A stretch of DNA of 64,000 nucleotides from Isoetes taiwanensis. Its lineage: Eukaryota; Streptophyta; Lycopodiopsida; Isoetales; Isoetaceae. Shown here in pieces: positions 1-11,070 of the stretch. The stretch covers positions 25,843,189-25,907,188 of the forward strand of contig JAJEKV010000001.1 in assembly GCA_021234155.1 (NCBI GenBank). The letters run 5' to 3'. The notes below the pieces were generated by a model, which saw only the letters and a list, made by a program, of their open reading frames with translations, was not told where the DNA came from and did not search any database. Made by a program: the position numbers and the translations under genes. Within the stretch, counting starts at the first letter, position 1. Every line of letters begins with the position of its first letter.

Positions 1-1088
1 GTCATCCAGTCAGCAGGACCAAGTTCTTCATCTTGACCAAGTTCTTCAAATGCTTCAACGGCTTTCCTGTTCATTTCACATTTAACATGCTGTAGAACAA
101 GCATCTGCAGTATAAAGAAAATGGGTCAGAGCCATATTCAGATTGTGAAAGTGGACACTCACTACATTGTGATCAATTCTTGGTCTGAATGTCATAAGCT
201 TGTTGCATTGCCAATAAATCCTTTTCCTTTGGAAACTAGATTGGCATGGCTGCAAAGACCACATGTAGCAGCATCAAGTTTTATCCCATGCTCCTTGCCC
301 TATCCCACAAAGCAGTGTTTGATTCCAGGGGGAAGGTTAGCATCTAGTTACCATCTCATATTTCTGTTAGTTCATTCTTCCTTAAAGGGAATGCTACTAT
401 GCATGCTGAGTGATCTACTTGGTGCTGACATGCATCACAATATGCCATATTCGCGCATCATGTTAAATGTTTCTCTGTTTAGCAGTGGTTAGCTTGCATT
501 TCCGTCTCTTGTATCTTTCTTCATTCTTCCTAAAGATCACCTTATTCTGTCAATCTCAATTCTAAAATCTAAAAGAGCAAACCTTTGTTTCGCATGCCTT
601 TTCTATGCGTAAAAGGTGAAGCAAGAATTGTGTAGTAGAACCGTTGATGCGATCCCTCCTGTAAAAAACACAAACTGCAAGAGAAAAGTAAATACATGTG
701 CAGCAAACTCAATTAAGTCACAGCATTGCAAAATCCATACTAGAGCCTGAGTCTTGCTGGATATGGTAACATTTGCTAGCAATTTCTGGAAACAGTTAAC
801 AAAGATGTCAAATCAAATGAAGGCATGAAATATGCTTCAAAAAGAAAATCAGAATAATTTCCTGATAAAAAATAAACTAAATGTGACCTTACATGAACAC
901 TAAGTGCAAGAGAAAGAGCAACAGCTCCACGTAGACCAGCCCACACAAGAACGACTGCTTCTTTCCAATTCAATCCATAACCATAAAATTTTAAACCAGG
1001 GTACAGAACAATCACAACAATGGCTCGGCATAGCTGCAAGAAGACATACAAAAGAAAGAGATATCCCCTTCGGCTGCTTTGGCATTTC
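1..1088 (-). pseudogene. SOS1-like: SOS1/NHX7-type plasma-membrane Na+/H+ antiporter, decayed 3-exon fragment
   Basis: Three exons read right to left. Exon 893-1088 encodes the last membrane helices of the exchanger domain, including GYGLNWKEAVVLVWAGLRGA and ALSLALSV, the hallmark of SOS1-type antiporters, and ends at donor GTAAGG. Exon 583-674 has a good polypyrimidine acceptor and encodes FVFFTGGI, then INGSTTQFLLHLLRIEK in another frame: about 16 nt between the two motifs are missing, so the frame is broken. Exon 1-89 encodes EMNRKAVEAFEELGQDEELGPADW in overlapping pieces, matching the start of the long cytosolic tail, and runs off the window. Members of this family export Na+ across the plasma membrane in salt tolerance. 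Exons upstream of the helix exon are absent; position 1088 abuts unrelated sequence. The deletion and missing 5' half argue for a pseudogene, though a remote 5' part cannot be excluded. Confidence 0.82.
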
Positions 1089-1193
1089 CTAATGATCCAT
1101 AGAATGCTCAAATGCTTTGACATCATTAAAAGACCCGAACCCCTGGTATCAGTTACTGCTTCACCATAGTTCTGCTTCAAAAGAGGGTCTAGA

Positions 1194-1560
1194 TTAGTAG
1201 AAATGCCTACGTATCTCAGCGGAGATGGCCTCCGCTTCTTGAATGTCCACCTCCATTCGTTGAGCAAAGGTATGGTATGGGCTGCCTTTTGAAAGATGAC
1301 CTGGAGAAGCCATAAGCTTCTTTTGATAAATCCAGTCTTCTCCGGTACTCTGCACCAACCGTACCCTCATATACAATTTCTGAGCTGTTTGGCATGACCA
1401 CCTTCTCTGGTTCCTGCGAGTATGTTTTTGAACCCAAAATCGGAGGAGGCCGAACCCATGAAGAACGCATAGCCAGTTCACCGGTTTCAGAGGGGCTGCT
1501 CAGCAACAGAAATGACCTAACATTTACCCCCGATAATGGGGTTTTAGCAGTCATTGGCAT
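1194..1560 (-). CDS. Hypothetical 114-aa ORF with a leader shared with another locus
   Basis: An open frame starts MPMTAKTPLSGVNVRSF at 1560 and runs to a TGA at 1216. It lies just upstream of the SOS1-like exon on the same strand. An overlapping frame over 1194-1350 also looks coding (RMEVDIQEAEAISAEI), so a frameshift is possible. I do not recognise the protein. Its first roughly 30 codons and the roughly 100 bp upstream are related to 58840-59010, where the same leader precedes a different gene fragment. That suggests a duplicated or mobile 5' segment joined to different downstream sequence. It may be a chimeric fragment, not a working gene. Confidence 0.3.
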
Positions 1561-2172
1561 ATTCTAGGTATATACTGGCATATGCCTAGAATATGCCACA
1601 AACCCACCTCAACAAGGGCTTGCCCCCTTAGGGGCAACCCAAAAATTGGAAGCTTATAAGATGCACTTCCTCTAGTTACCAATATTGAGCTAAGATAATG
1701 TTGAGATAGATATACTTTGCCCAATTCGTTTCTTATTGCAGGAGGGTACTTTGGTAGTGATTAAGGATATGATTTTCGATATTTATTGTATTAAAAACAA
1801 TATTTTTTGCCATGTGAGAGGAGCTTAGTTGGTATTTTCTATTTTGGGGTGGCATTTGTGTTTTTTTATGCCTATGTCCCAAAGGTCCTATTTTGGAAAT
1901 GCACGAGCCTTTTCTAAGCAAGTTTTTTCCTGAGGTCTAGAATGAATGTAGAGGTTTGTTTGTAGCTGCATAGCAATCATGGATCGCTCTCCATTTCGCG
2001 CAAAAATCAATCTCCATCTCCATTTTCATCTCCATCTCCATCAAAAAAATCCATCTGCATCAAAGAAGTCCATCAAAGAAATCCATATCAAAGAAATACA
2101 TCGCCATATCCTCGTAGTGCTACCGCCATAGCTCTTGCAAAGTGTTGGAATTCCTGTTCTACAGATTGTGAG
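1561..2172. other. Intergenic DNA, no gene seen
   Basis: The first 100 bases carry the outer part of the leader shared with 58930-59010 (palindromic GCATATTCTAGG-type motifs and a CCCCTTAGGGG box). The rest is unremarkable apart from a short run of (CCATCT)-like repeats near 2010-2045. No protein family or RNA gene is recognisable. Confidence 0.5.
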
Positions 2173-2340
2173 CCACTTCTTAGGAAGTCGATGTTTACCC
2201 AGATTCTTAGGTTGTAGCTAAATCCGCTTCTTAGGAAGTTGCTTCTTAGGTTGTAGGTAAATCCACTTCTTAGGAAGTCGATGTTTACCCAGATTCTTAG
2301 GTTGTAGCTAAATCCGCTTCTTAGGAAGTTGCTTCTTGCT
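2173..2340. repeat. 90-bp tandem duplication
   Basis: A 90-bp unit beginning CCACTTCTTAGGAAGTCG starts at 2173 and again at 2263; the second copy runs about 75 bp. Inside each unit the shorter motif CTTCTTAGGAAGT recurs, so the array itself grew from a smaller palindromic motif (CTTCCTAAGAAG). Confidence 0.85.
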
Positions 2341-3507
2341 TATCTGTTTGCGACCCATAGTTGAAGATGGTTTTCTGTTTTACAGATGGGCGGATTGTGC
2401 CTGTCTGGTTTCTACTATGGCAGGACGGTTCATGGCAGGATATGCCATAGCTATGTCTGACTGCCATGTCACTCGTACATGTCGCCTGACGACATGTACT
2501 TGAAAACTGTAAAGGGTTGCAACCTAGGGGGCAAGTTCTTATGTTGCACATGCCTTTAAACATGTGCATATAACCCCTTCTTGCCACATGGCGAAACCCC
2601 ATGTGACCGTTTGGCTCTAACCCTAAAAGGGTCATGTAAAAGGAACCAAAAGGGAAACCCTAAACTTTTTCCCTTTTCACATTTCAGCTTTCAAGAGCCA
2701 TTCCGGCGAAGTGCTAGTGCCATTTCGCATTGCAAGACGCCACCAAGCTGGCTTTGCACAACAGACCTTCCGAATTTAGTCGATCGACTTCCAGTCTAGT
2801 AATGAGCTGGATTAGCATGTTGGTTTAGCCTTAGAGGCCTTATAGATTCTGGGATCACAAGCCCTAACAAAGGGACCTAACCATGTATGTTTAGGAGTAG
2901 ATAGATTATATGTTATTCTATATTTCAATTCTATGGATGATGTTCTATTTTATGCCCACTCCTGTGTATTGGGAAGGGGGTAAGATGAAATAATTCTATA
3001 GAGATTAGAATTTAATCACAAGTGTGATAGATCAAGCAACTTCCAAAGACAATTTCAATGCCAAGTGCAACCATATATTATATTGAAAACCATTAGCATA
3101 TTACTATTCATCGGGTTATGCTTTAACCATTGTAACAATGTATTCAAAGTATTATGCAATTGTCTCCGAGAACACAAGCAGATCGTGTTCAAAACCTTAG
3201 CAAACACATCGATCCAACAGACAACTCAAATCAATCTGTCTACACTCCTGCTATTTATCTGTATTCCATCGGTGTAGATGCGGTGCAACCAGCTCGGCAA
3301 GGCGACGTCCATGGCCTTTCTATTTTCTGCACTGGTTAAACAATATCCCACAGCCATTGTCTCATTCTCGAGATCTTCTGAACAATATCCCACATGCATT
3401 CTTTTTGTTTCACGACCACGAACCATTGGAAGCACATTTAAGCATATAATTTTTATTTTAACTCACCTTATTGAAGACTTGCAACCCTAGTGAATAATCT
3501 CCACTGG
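2341..3507. other. Intergenic DNA next to the retroelement; no LTR identified
   Basis: This stretch lies beyond the 3' (low-coordinate) end of the gypsy fragment, where a long terminal repeat would be expected. I find no copy of it on the other side of the element, so no LTR can be assigned. Around 2445-2590 short inverted motifs occur (GTACATGTCGCCTGACGACATGTAC). Short ORFs here have no recognisable family. Confidence 0.4.
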
Positions 3508-4110
3508 TTAATCTATCTGCACCTCTATCCCATTTGAAGATTCAAACCAGTGAGGGACATACATTCTTAAAAAACTAGTCATTCCCATGAAATGTTTTAC
3601 CTGCTTGAGTGTTTTGGGAAGAGCTAGCTTCTTCAAAGCCTCAATTTTAGCTTCTGCTACCTTAATGCCTTTTGTAGATACTTCATGTCCAAGCATTTCT
3701 CCTCTTGAGCACAGAAAAACACATTTCTTTGGGTTTAAACTGACATCCCCTTTTCTGCATAAGGCAAATAACTTTGTTAGGAAATCAAAATGGTCCTTGA
3801 GAAAAGTACCTAAACAAAGATCATCCAAGAAGACACGAAATGCAGTTGGGGGCATATCCTTGAAAATGGTATCCATGGCCCTTTGGAAGGTTGCTGATGC
3901 ATTCATTAATCCAAAGGGCATTCTCCTCATTGCAAATGTTCCCCAAGGTGTAATGAATGAGGTCTTTGGCTGATCTTCCTCCTTTATGCATATTTGATTG
4001 AACCCTGAAAAACTATCTAAGAAGGAATATATTTCTTTACCTGCAACAACATGTAAAACTTCTTCTAAAAAGGGCAAAGGGTAGCAGTCCTTAATGGTGG
4101 CTTTATTCAA
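3508..4110 (-). pseudogene. pol: Reverse transcriptase palm of a second gypsy lineage
   Basis: Open for 200 codons with YPLPFLEEVL, YSFLDSFSGFNQI, TSFITPWGTFAMRRMPFGL, NASATFQRAMD and the catalytic motif FLDDL. The FAW-Y-D-E entry segment upstream and the FLDD motif are reminiscent of the Tat/Athila side of Ty3/gypsy, unlike the gag-RNase H portion at 5137-7623; the lineage call is inference. Homology stops near 3540 after SFLRMYVPHW, and the remaining 10 residues are foreign. It would copy element RNA into DNA if intact, but it is truncated. Confidence 0.88.
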
Positions 4111-4133
4111 GTCCCTATAATCAATGCAAATCC

Positions 4134-5338
4134 TTATAGTTTTTTTTTTTTCTTTTCAACTGGCACAATGCAAGATAACCATTCAGGATTTACAATCTCT
4201 GAAATCACGCCAGCATCTTTCATTTTGTATAATTCTTCTTTAATTAAGCCAAGCAAAGATGCATTAATTCTTCTCAGCTTTTGAGCCACATGTTTCATTC
4301 CTTCCTTGATCTTTATTTCAAACTCAGATATTCTTTTATTAACTCCAACCAATTCATCATAATCCCAGGCAAAGATATCTTTCCAATCATCAAAAAACTG
4401 CATTTGCTGGGAGACTTCTACCTTTGACACTGGGTTGTGCCATGTATTAGGGGTCAGGCACTGGTACCCATAATTAATCATGAAAGGAGACATCTGTGAT
4501 GATTCTTGCTTCGTGCTGGTGTAGGCGAACTCCACTAAGGGGATGAAATCATCCCACTCAGACTGCTTATTCCAAACATAATTCCTTAGCATGTCTTCAA
4601 TGATTCGGTTGATGCGTTTTGTCTGATCATCCGTCTGAGGATGATAAGCCGTGCTCATGGAGAGCTTGGTCTGAATGGTTCTAAACAAATCCTGCCAGAA
4701 TGCACTCATAAATTTTGAGTCTCTATCCGAGATTATTTCACGAGGCATGCCATGGAGTCTAAAAATCTCCTTGGTAAATAATACGGCAGTGTCTAGTGCC
4801 GTGTCTGTGGTTCTACAAGGCACAAAGTGTGCCATCTTGGACAACTTATCCACAACCACCATCAATGCATCTTTGCTTCTTATAGTTCTTGGGAGTCCCG
4901 TAATGAAATCCATACTTATGACTTCCCATTTTGCATTCGGCACGGGCAATGGCTCTAAGGCTCCCGGAATTCGGAGTTGCTCTGCTTTGGTCTGCCGACA
5001 TGCTCCCAAATATATTTGGCAATTTGCTTCTTCATGCCGGGCCCGAAATAGCTACTTCTGATCTTGAAATAAGTCTTTATGAACCCTGCATGCCCAGCTA
5101 TGGGACTATTGTGTGTATCGTGGAGTATCAACTTCCTTACTCCCGAAGATTCCAGTACACACAACTTATTCTTATGATATAGCAGGTTACCTTCCTTCTT
5201 ATAGTGCTTGAAGGTCTCCCTTCGCTTATCTGTTCTTGCCTCTTTGGAGAGGCTTGCCCATACTTCCTTAAAGTCGCCGTCTGATGGCAACGTCTCTTCA
5301 ATCCTCTTGCACTTGTGAGAGTCGATATGGCGTTGCAA
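4134..5338 (-). pseudogene. pol: Gypsy integrase fused in frame to the N-terminus of a second RT
   Basis: 5338-4955 carries the end of the RNase H linker and the integrase zinc-binding region (HDTHNSPIAGHAGFIKTY). After a frame change, 5009-4134 carries the core: WEVISMDFITGLP and ISDRDSKFMSAFWQ, then a Glu-containing stretch in YHPQTDDQTKRINR, consistent with the DDE core (the usual TDGQTERVN has become TDDQTKRIN). From about 4400 the open frame continues without a stop into an unrelated RT entry segment (DIFAWDYDELVGV, LRRINASLLGLIKEEL). A run of A residues near 4139-4152 then breaks the frame before RICIDYRDLNKA. Confidence 0.85.
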
Positions 5339-5951
5339 TGGGTTCTTGTCTTGAATGGTCTCCTAGAGAGTGCATCTGCAACTACATTTAGTTTGCCAGG
5401 CTTGTAGACTATTTCGAAGTCATACTCTTCAAGAAACTCCATCCACCTCCTTTGTCTTAGGTTCATGAGTGGTTGCGCGAAGATGTACTGGAGACTTTGA
5501 TGATCTGTATCTAATTGAAACTTTCTTCCCAACAAGTAGTGTCTCCAGATTCTCAACGCCCTCACAATGGCCAAAAGCTCTTGGTCATGAGTCGGGTAGT
5601 GTTGCTCTGTTTCATTCATCTTCTTGGAGTCGTATGCGACTACCCTTCCCTCCTGCATGAGGACTGCTCCCATTGCTAGCTTGCTAGCATCTGTTGTCAC
5701 AAGCTTATCCTATAAGGTGCCTTGCTGGTAGGTTTAGCATCTGGAGCTAGTGTGATTTCACACTCCACATCCCCATGAGGTGGTAACTGACGGATTTCAT
5801 CCGTGAATACATCATTAAACTCCTTAATGAGCCTTACTATCGGCTTAGGCAACTGATTTCCACTTGGCTCACTTCCCTTTGCTTTACTTGGGTCAACTGC
5901 CTCTAACCTCAAGATGTAATCCACCCTATTTCTTAATATGCTTTTGCTCAA
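5137..5951 (-). pseudogene. pol: RT N-terminal stub joined to RNase H, RT core deleted
   Basis: 5951-5697 encodes the RT linker up to APYRIS, normally followed by about 300 residues of palm and fingers. Here it jumps at about 5700, with a one-base frame change, to VTTDASKLAMGAVLMQEG, the start of RNase H, which continues with YPTHDQELLAIV and TDHQSLQYI to DALSRRP. The catalytic-type residues TDAS, DQEL and TDHQ are visible. The RT palm with its YVDD/FLDD motif is absent from this position, so this is an internal deletion. Confidence 0.85.
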
Positions 5952-6575
5952 CTACTTTATAGAGATGCATTGCATAGCTGAAGTTACCTTCTTACCTTTT
6001 ACTATGTATCGATTGCCGTCCGGTGCCGTCATAGAGATCTCGTTGCGATCGTAATCTATCATAGCTTTTGCTGGCCTGAGGAACTTCATTCCTACTATGA
6101 GGTCGTATAATTTGCCAATGTCCATCACTTCCGCCCCCATCGGCAACTTGCTTCCACTAAGGTCTATGTCAAAACTAATCTTCCTCCCCTTAATGTGGCG
6201 GATAGCGCTGCTTGCCATGCTGACTGGCCTTGGCTTGGACTTCAAGACCTTATTCTTCATGAGAGCGGCCAGCCTTGCAAAGTTGTGGGAACTACATGTA
6301 TCTATCAAAATGACGTATAGCTTGCTATCTATAACTCCCTCTGCTGAAATGACTGTAGGTTGGTTCTTAACATCTCCTGACTCAATGGCAGCACAGATCG
6401 AACACTCACCTTCGACGTAATCCTGAGGTTCTTGCTGGCCTTCTTCGTCATCCCCTTCAGTTGGTGACTCCCAGTCGATAAGCTCTGCTAATGCCGCCTG
6501 CATCACAAAGGGGCAGTTGTGCGTTCGGTGCCCTGGCTGGAAACACCTGAAGCACAGTTTCTTCTCTATACATTC
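5952..6575 (-). pseudogene. pro: Zinc knuckle and retropepsin-like protease of gypsy element
   Basis: In the same frame as gag, a CX2CX4HX4C nucleocapsid zinc knuckle (CFRCFQPGHRTHNC) lies at 6513-6554. About 100 residues later comes the aspartic protease core with VILIDTCSSHNF and, further on, YDLIVGMKFL. Retropepsins need D-T/S-G; here the third residue is Cys (TGT instead of GGT), a single-base change expected to abolish activity. The frame stops at TAG 5952-5954, and the next codon continues in frame into the RT N-terminal region. It would have processed the Gag-Pol polyprotein. Confidence 0.85.
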
Positions 6576-7623
6576 CTATCTTTTCTCCTTAGGGATGCTG
6601 TCTAGGAGAAATCTAACTGATTTGCCCCTTGATCCTTCAGGTTGCCTGCGCTCCCCATAAGGTTTCCCCTGGCCTTTCCCTTGGTACTGGCCTCCTGTTG
6701 GCGTAGAGGAAGCTTGTCTGGGTTGATATGGTCCTGTTGCCTCCACTTTGTATGGTAGCTGCTTCTGCCCCAGAGTTACTGGTGCTTCCTCCAAGCTCAA
6801 AGCCTTATCTTCGGCATCCCCAACTGTTCTCGGATTGATTGCCCTCACTAGCCTTTTGATGTTGCTATTGAGGCCCTCAATGTATCCATCTACGGCTTGT
6901 CTTTCTGTTATCCTGGGAACATCTAATCTCAATCTCATAAACTCTTCTGTATATTTAGCCACGGACAAGTTACCCTGATCCAACCTATAGAACTGTTGTA
7001 TTTGTCTGCTGGTACGGGATCTTGGAACATAATGCTTTGCTAAACGTCCTGAACCTGCAGTTGTTTCTCCTCAACTTGTTCGACTTTGCGTAACCCTTCC
7101 ACCATATTCTGGCTGGCCCAATCAAGTTTGATATTGCCACCTTGCCTATATCTTTATCCTTCATTCCATAAGAGTTTCCAAATTCTTCCATTTCATCAAG
7201 CCATGCTTCTGCTTCCATGCCTGATCTATCCTTGCCCGAGAACTGGCCCAACTTTCTTGTCTTCCACACGTTGCTCATTGCACTGTCTACCTTCTTTTGG
7301 TAGTCGTCTGTTCTTCTGTTCCTATCCCTGCCCTGAGAAGTTTCCGATCCACTCTCCGAGCTATTTCCCGAATCACTTCTTGAAGAATCTGATCTGCTGG
7401 AGGTGGAAGGAGATGGGCTCCTCTGACCCCTTCTTTTTCTCTTCTTATTCTTCTCGGGAGCCTGGGCTTCCTCCCTCTCCGGCTGAGGAACTTCATCAAG
7501 ACCTCTTGGTGGTGGAGATGGTGGAGGTCCATACTCTTGGGCATGCATCAACAGCGTAGCCCACTGCAAGAGTTGTTGCATCTGTTTTCTCAATTGTGTC
7601 AGCCTTGTGTTGATTAGCCTCAA
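6576..7623 (-). pseudogene. gag: gag region of gypsy element
   Basis: The first open stretch (7623-6985) begins with a proline- and charge-rich segment, then a Ser/Asp-rich tract (about 7300-7430), then a capsid-like segment with RIWWKGYAK. After a frameshift near 6985-7060 the second stretch (6983-6576) continues with the typical gag sequence QGNLSVAKYTEEFMRLRL and a Gly/Gln/Arg-rich tail. It ends at a TAG (6576-6578) that lies in the same frame as the downstream zinc knuckle and protease. Gag would form the virus-like particle core. The frameshift and TAG disable it. The N-terminus is cut by the junction at 7652. Confidence 0.85.
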
Positions 7624-7652
7624 CTGACATGTCTTGTTCTTCGTCCTGCTGC

Positions 7653-9048
7653 AAATTGAACTCCTTCATTTACGTAAATTGAACTCCTTCTATTTAGCAA
7701 GCGGAGAAGTCACATTGTGGTCGAAGTAATACAGGACTGCAATCATTGTAGCAGGGATGAAGGTTCCAAAAATATAGAATATGGGTACTTCACGCATTTC
7801 CTGCAAAATTGCACCGTTAAAATGCTAGTACAGCAAGCTGCAGAGAAAAATCTTCAGAAAATTTTACTTGATTAGAATTGCAAATAGAAAAATAACTTTA
7901 CAAATAATCACAGAATGTGGTCAAGCAGAACCCTCAACATTACAGGATATATAATAGGTGATGTGGAATGAATATCATTTTGCAGTTATCATAATACCTT
8001 AATTACAGTCCAGCTTTGAAGTGCACAGTGTTGCCACGGATTGGGATTGCAAAGATGCCGTGGAATGCCATTAGGAGCAGTTCCTGCCAGTCCATAGGAA
8101 ATAGCAGTCCAAACTAGAACCATTAAGGCTACTCCATAATCCGTGATAAAGCCATACACCCATGCTGCAAAAAATTTGAGTGAGCTCACAAGAAGATAAA
8201 AAAGATATAAGGCAGGCCACATGCCAACCTCACCCATAACGCCATGACCTCCCACTTCGGGTTCTCAGTGCTGTTAGGAGGAGACCAAAGGAAAGCACAA
8301 TTCCAAAGATGCCATTGGCAAACCGCCGTGGAGTACTAAATTGTTCTAGGTTTGGATCATCTCTCATGGGAAAGCAGAATTCCCTAATTACTCCCTGCGT
8401 AGACTTAAATGTTACAGTTAGAAGGATTTAAAAAGCTTTGACTACCTTGAGGATTACCTTGATGGCTTGTTGCATAAACAGGACTGCAATCAGCATTCCA
8501 AACAGCTCACCTGCAATTCTAGTGAATCTGTTGATAATGGAGCATGCACCAAGTAAGAGCAAGAAGGAAACCCAGATAGACCCTGCAAATCCAAATTGAG
8601 CAACATTATATTCAAGCGAACTACCAAAATGCCCCTACTCATTTTGGTTATTACCAAAATGCCCCTGTATGAGCAACATTATATTCAAGGCAAATGCCCC
8701 TACTAGTTGGTTATTACCAAAATACCCTATATATTTCAAATTTACATTTAGGGGCAATATGGTAATTTTAAAACATAAACACTCGGTCTCCATTTTTGCA
8801 TTTTCGTTTGAATGCAGGGAGGAAGCTATCTGCATCAATGGAATTGGTGCCTCACCATCCTGTCCAGGCCAAGAATAGCCGAGGCCCCAAATCATCCGTG
8901 TTTTTCGCAAGATTGTACATGAAAGTGTACATGATAATAGTTGGTTCTGCAATACTGAGGACCAGTAGAGGTTGGCCTCCAATACGTGAGTGCAAAATCC
9001 CACACAAAGAAGTGGAAACCAGTGTTTGGACGACAGTTGATATTCCAT
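7653..9048 (-). pseudogene. BOR-like: Boron transporter (BOR/SLC4-like) pseudogene, copy A
   Basis: Five exons match plant BOR borate exporters. Exon 8856-9048 holds [18 protein letters not shown] and AWTGW. Exon 8458-8582 holds [20 protein letters not shown]. Exon 8229-8394 holds PWRFANGIFGIVLSFGLLL. Exon 7998-8164 holds FITDYGVALMVLVWTAISYG and WTVIK. Exon 7653-7800 holds [20 protein letters not shown]. Splice sites are sound (CAG acceptor at 8395). BOR proteins move borate out of cells in the plasma membrane. This copy is dead: TGA at 8230-8232 (TCA in copy B), TAG at 7690-7692 (CAG in copy B), a partial 23-bp duplication, and truncation by the gypsy fragment at 7652. Exons for the first roughly 90 residues and the C-terminal half are absent. 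Confidence 0.9.
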
Positions 9049-9968
9049 CTGCATGAAAACGATATTAATAATTAAAGTCTCAGCAAAATTACTATGATTA
9101 AAATCCATAAAGATTCACTTGCGTCACGAGGAAATGACTGAAATAGCTGAAGCAAAAAATGTATAGGTTGATAGAGCAAAGATTCTGCAATAATTCCACA
9201 ATGCTTAGACATCTCACACCCAAGAGTTACTGTCATGCAATTGCATTATATCAATGTGCATGCTTAAAACATAGAGGGCAAAGGGACGGATCTGAATCCA
9301 CCGTTCAGACCACCAAGCCAATCATGTTTGTAGCATTTTAATCATCCCTTAATGTTGTTAGAAATGCCTTCAAAGGGGTCAAAGGTTCCCTCCATTTTTT
9401 ATCGACTGAATTAACCCAATTAAGGCTGTGGCCGAAAGACTTAATAATTAGAGGACCGATGCTCCGAACATTATTTTTTAATTTCGTACTTCCCTTATTT
9501 CCCATGTCTTCAGACATGAAAATGACTAGGTTAGTAACCATGGAACATTTTGGCCCACCAATCAGCTCTGCAGATCACATGTATCCTTGAGCTTATTTTG
9601 GCCACAAACTTTGCAACGATCTATTGGAAATCCAATGCAACTCTGAACTAGTAGGCATCACGAAAGTGCCAGATTCACCAGCATAACATAAATACATTTA
9701 ACAGAGAGCCTGTAGATCGCTGAAGCTATTTGTGAGCTAATAGTAACATGGTGCCTGGAAGTTTATTTTGCACTGGCCATTGTGATAAAAAAGACATTGT
9801 CGTGAAAGAAGACCTTAGACCACCATCAAACAAAAAATGGCTACATAGCAATGGAAGAACGATAGCTACGTGCCAAAGCAATGGCTATTGGCGCAGGTAC
9901 TTGCCGGATTGTAGAAGCTTCAGCTGAGATAAGGCGTCTAAATATGCAGGTGGGCAGTGTAGCAAAGG
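9049..9968. other. Intronic or upstream DNA of boron-transporter copy A
   Basis: No exon for the missing N-terminal part of the transporter could be found. The same stretch lies at 20607-21528. Short ORFs on both strands are weak and unlike any family I know. Confidence 0.5.
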
Positions 9969-10600
9969 CGATGAGATGTTGATGAAGAACCTCACCTAAA
10001 ATAGTGATCTCCCAACCAGAGAAAGCATGCAATGCATGCATGCTGGCCCCCTCTAAAATCTCGATACGATGGCTCGGATCGATGGGACTCTAGAATGGGG
10101 CTCGCATAAAAACAACAAAACCCCCCGAACATGAGATTGCCCATGCAAGATTGCCCTAGTCATTGAAATCTGCAAAGGGTATGATCTTCCACATGACTTT
10201 AGTATGTACTTGAATTGTGGAAGACAAGTCTTTTTTTGGTCCATCTTATCATGTATAATACATAGATAGTTATTGGGTTCCATTGCAAATAAGGTCATGG
10301 GTGAAGGCCAAAGGATTATGGCCAAAGAAGAGGTAAGGCCAGGGAAGAACATGCCACAACATAGATAGAAATGCCAAATTGGTCAATCTAAGCAGGGAGA
10401 AGCCCCTCCCCTGCATGGTTTCAAAGAATAGAGAATAAGGCAATGCTAAGAGAGCCGAGGAAGCGCCGATGAGACGTTGATGAAGAACTGCACCTAAAAT
10501 AGCGATCTCCCAACCAGAGAAAGTGTGCAATACATGCATATGAGACGTGCATGCTTTCCCTCCCTAGAATCTCGATTCAATGACTTGGATCGATGGGATT
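9967..10600. repeat. Pair of ~130-bp direct repeats about 500 bp apart
   Basis: A block beginning GATGAGATGTTGATGAAGAA at about 9969 recurs from about 10467 with some mismatches (both contain ATCTCCCAACCAGAGAAAG and end near GGATCGATGGGA). Both sit inside the roughly 1 kb found only in copy A (9969-10986), so they may be the ends of an inserted element. No coding capacity is recognised between them. 10600-10986 holds nothing identifiable. Confidence 0.65.
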
Positions 10601-11070
10601 AATTGATCCATATTGATTGTTATATTGTTCATATTCCATAATATACCATTATATTTCAAATTCCTTTGTATTTGTGAAGCATACGTATATTTCTTTCTGT
10701 GAAGTATTTTGTACTCCAATGGTCAATTTGACCATTGTGCCCTTTTTAATGCCTTTATTTCTCAATTATCCCATGTATCTTTTAAAAGAATATTCATTTG
10801 GGAACTTGTTCTTATACTTCCATGTATATAAATTCAATTTGTACACAAACCTAGGGGAGCCATCCATTATTTAACCATTTGAATTAGTTTTTCATAGTAT
10901 ATTTAGATGATTGGTATTTTGAGATTAGGGCTTCTCAGCCAAAGGCCCAGATTGTCTGAAACCTAGCATATACTATATTACACTAGGAACATGGTCTCAC
11001 ATGGCCAGCATTCCTTATAGCAAAAGGCCAGCATTCCTCATAGCAAAACAGAAATTGCGCTCACGGCAAT

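Larger units (their letters stand above)
3508..7652 (-). mobile_element. Truncated, chimeric Ty3/gypsy LTR retrotransposon remnant
   Basis: On the minus strand the order is gag (7623-6576), zinc knuckle and protease (6575-5952), RT N-terminus (5951-5700), RNase H (5700-5137), integrase (5338-about 4400), then a second and different RT (about 4400-3508). A normal gypsy element has one RT, before RNase H. Here the first RT core is deleted at about 5700 and an RT from another lineage is fused after the integrase, so at least two elements contributed. Both LTRs are missing. At 7652/7653 the element joins a boron-transporter exon, breaking inside a 23-bp repeat unit. In-frame TAG codons, frameshifts and a changed protease triad show that it is inactive. 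Confidence 0.9.

Noticed and set aside
121-492. 123-codon plus-strand ORF
   Set aside because: Lies antisense to the SOS1-like intron region, has no motif and no splice or start support.
3100-7700. Search for paired LTRs around the gypsy element
   Set aside because: No matching direct repeat found on the two sides; the right side enters BOR exon sequence at once.
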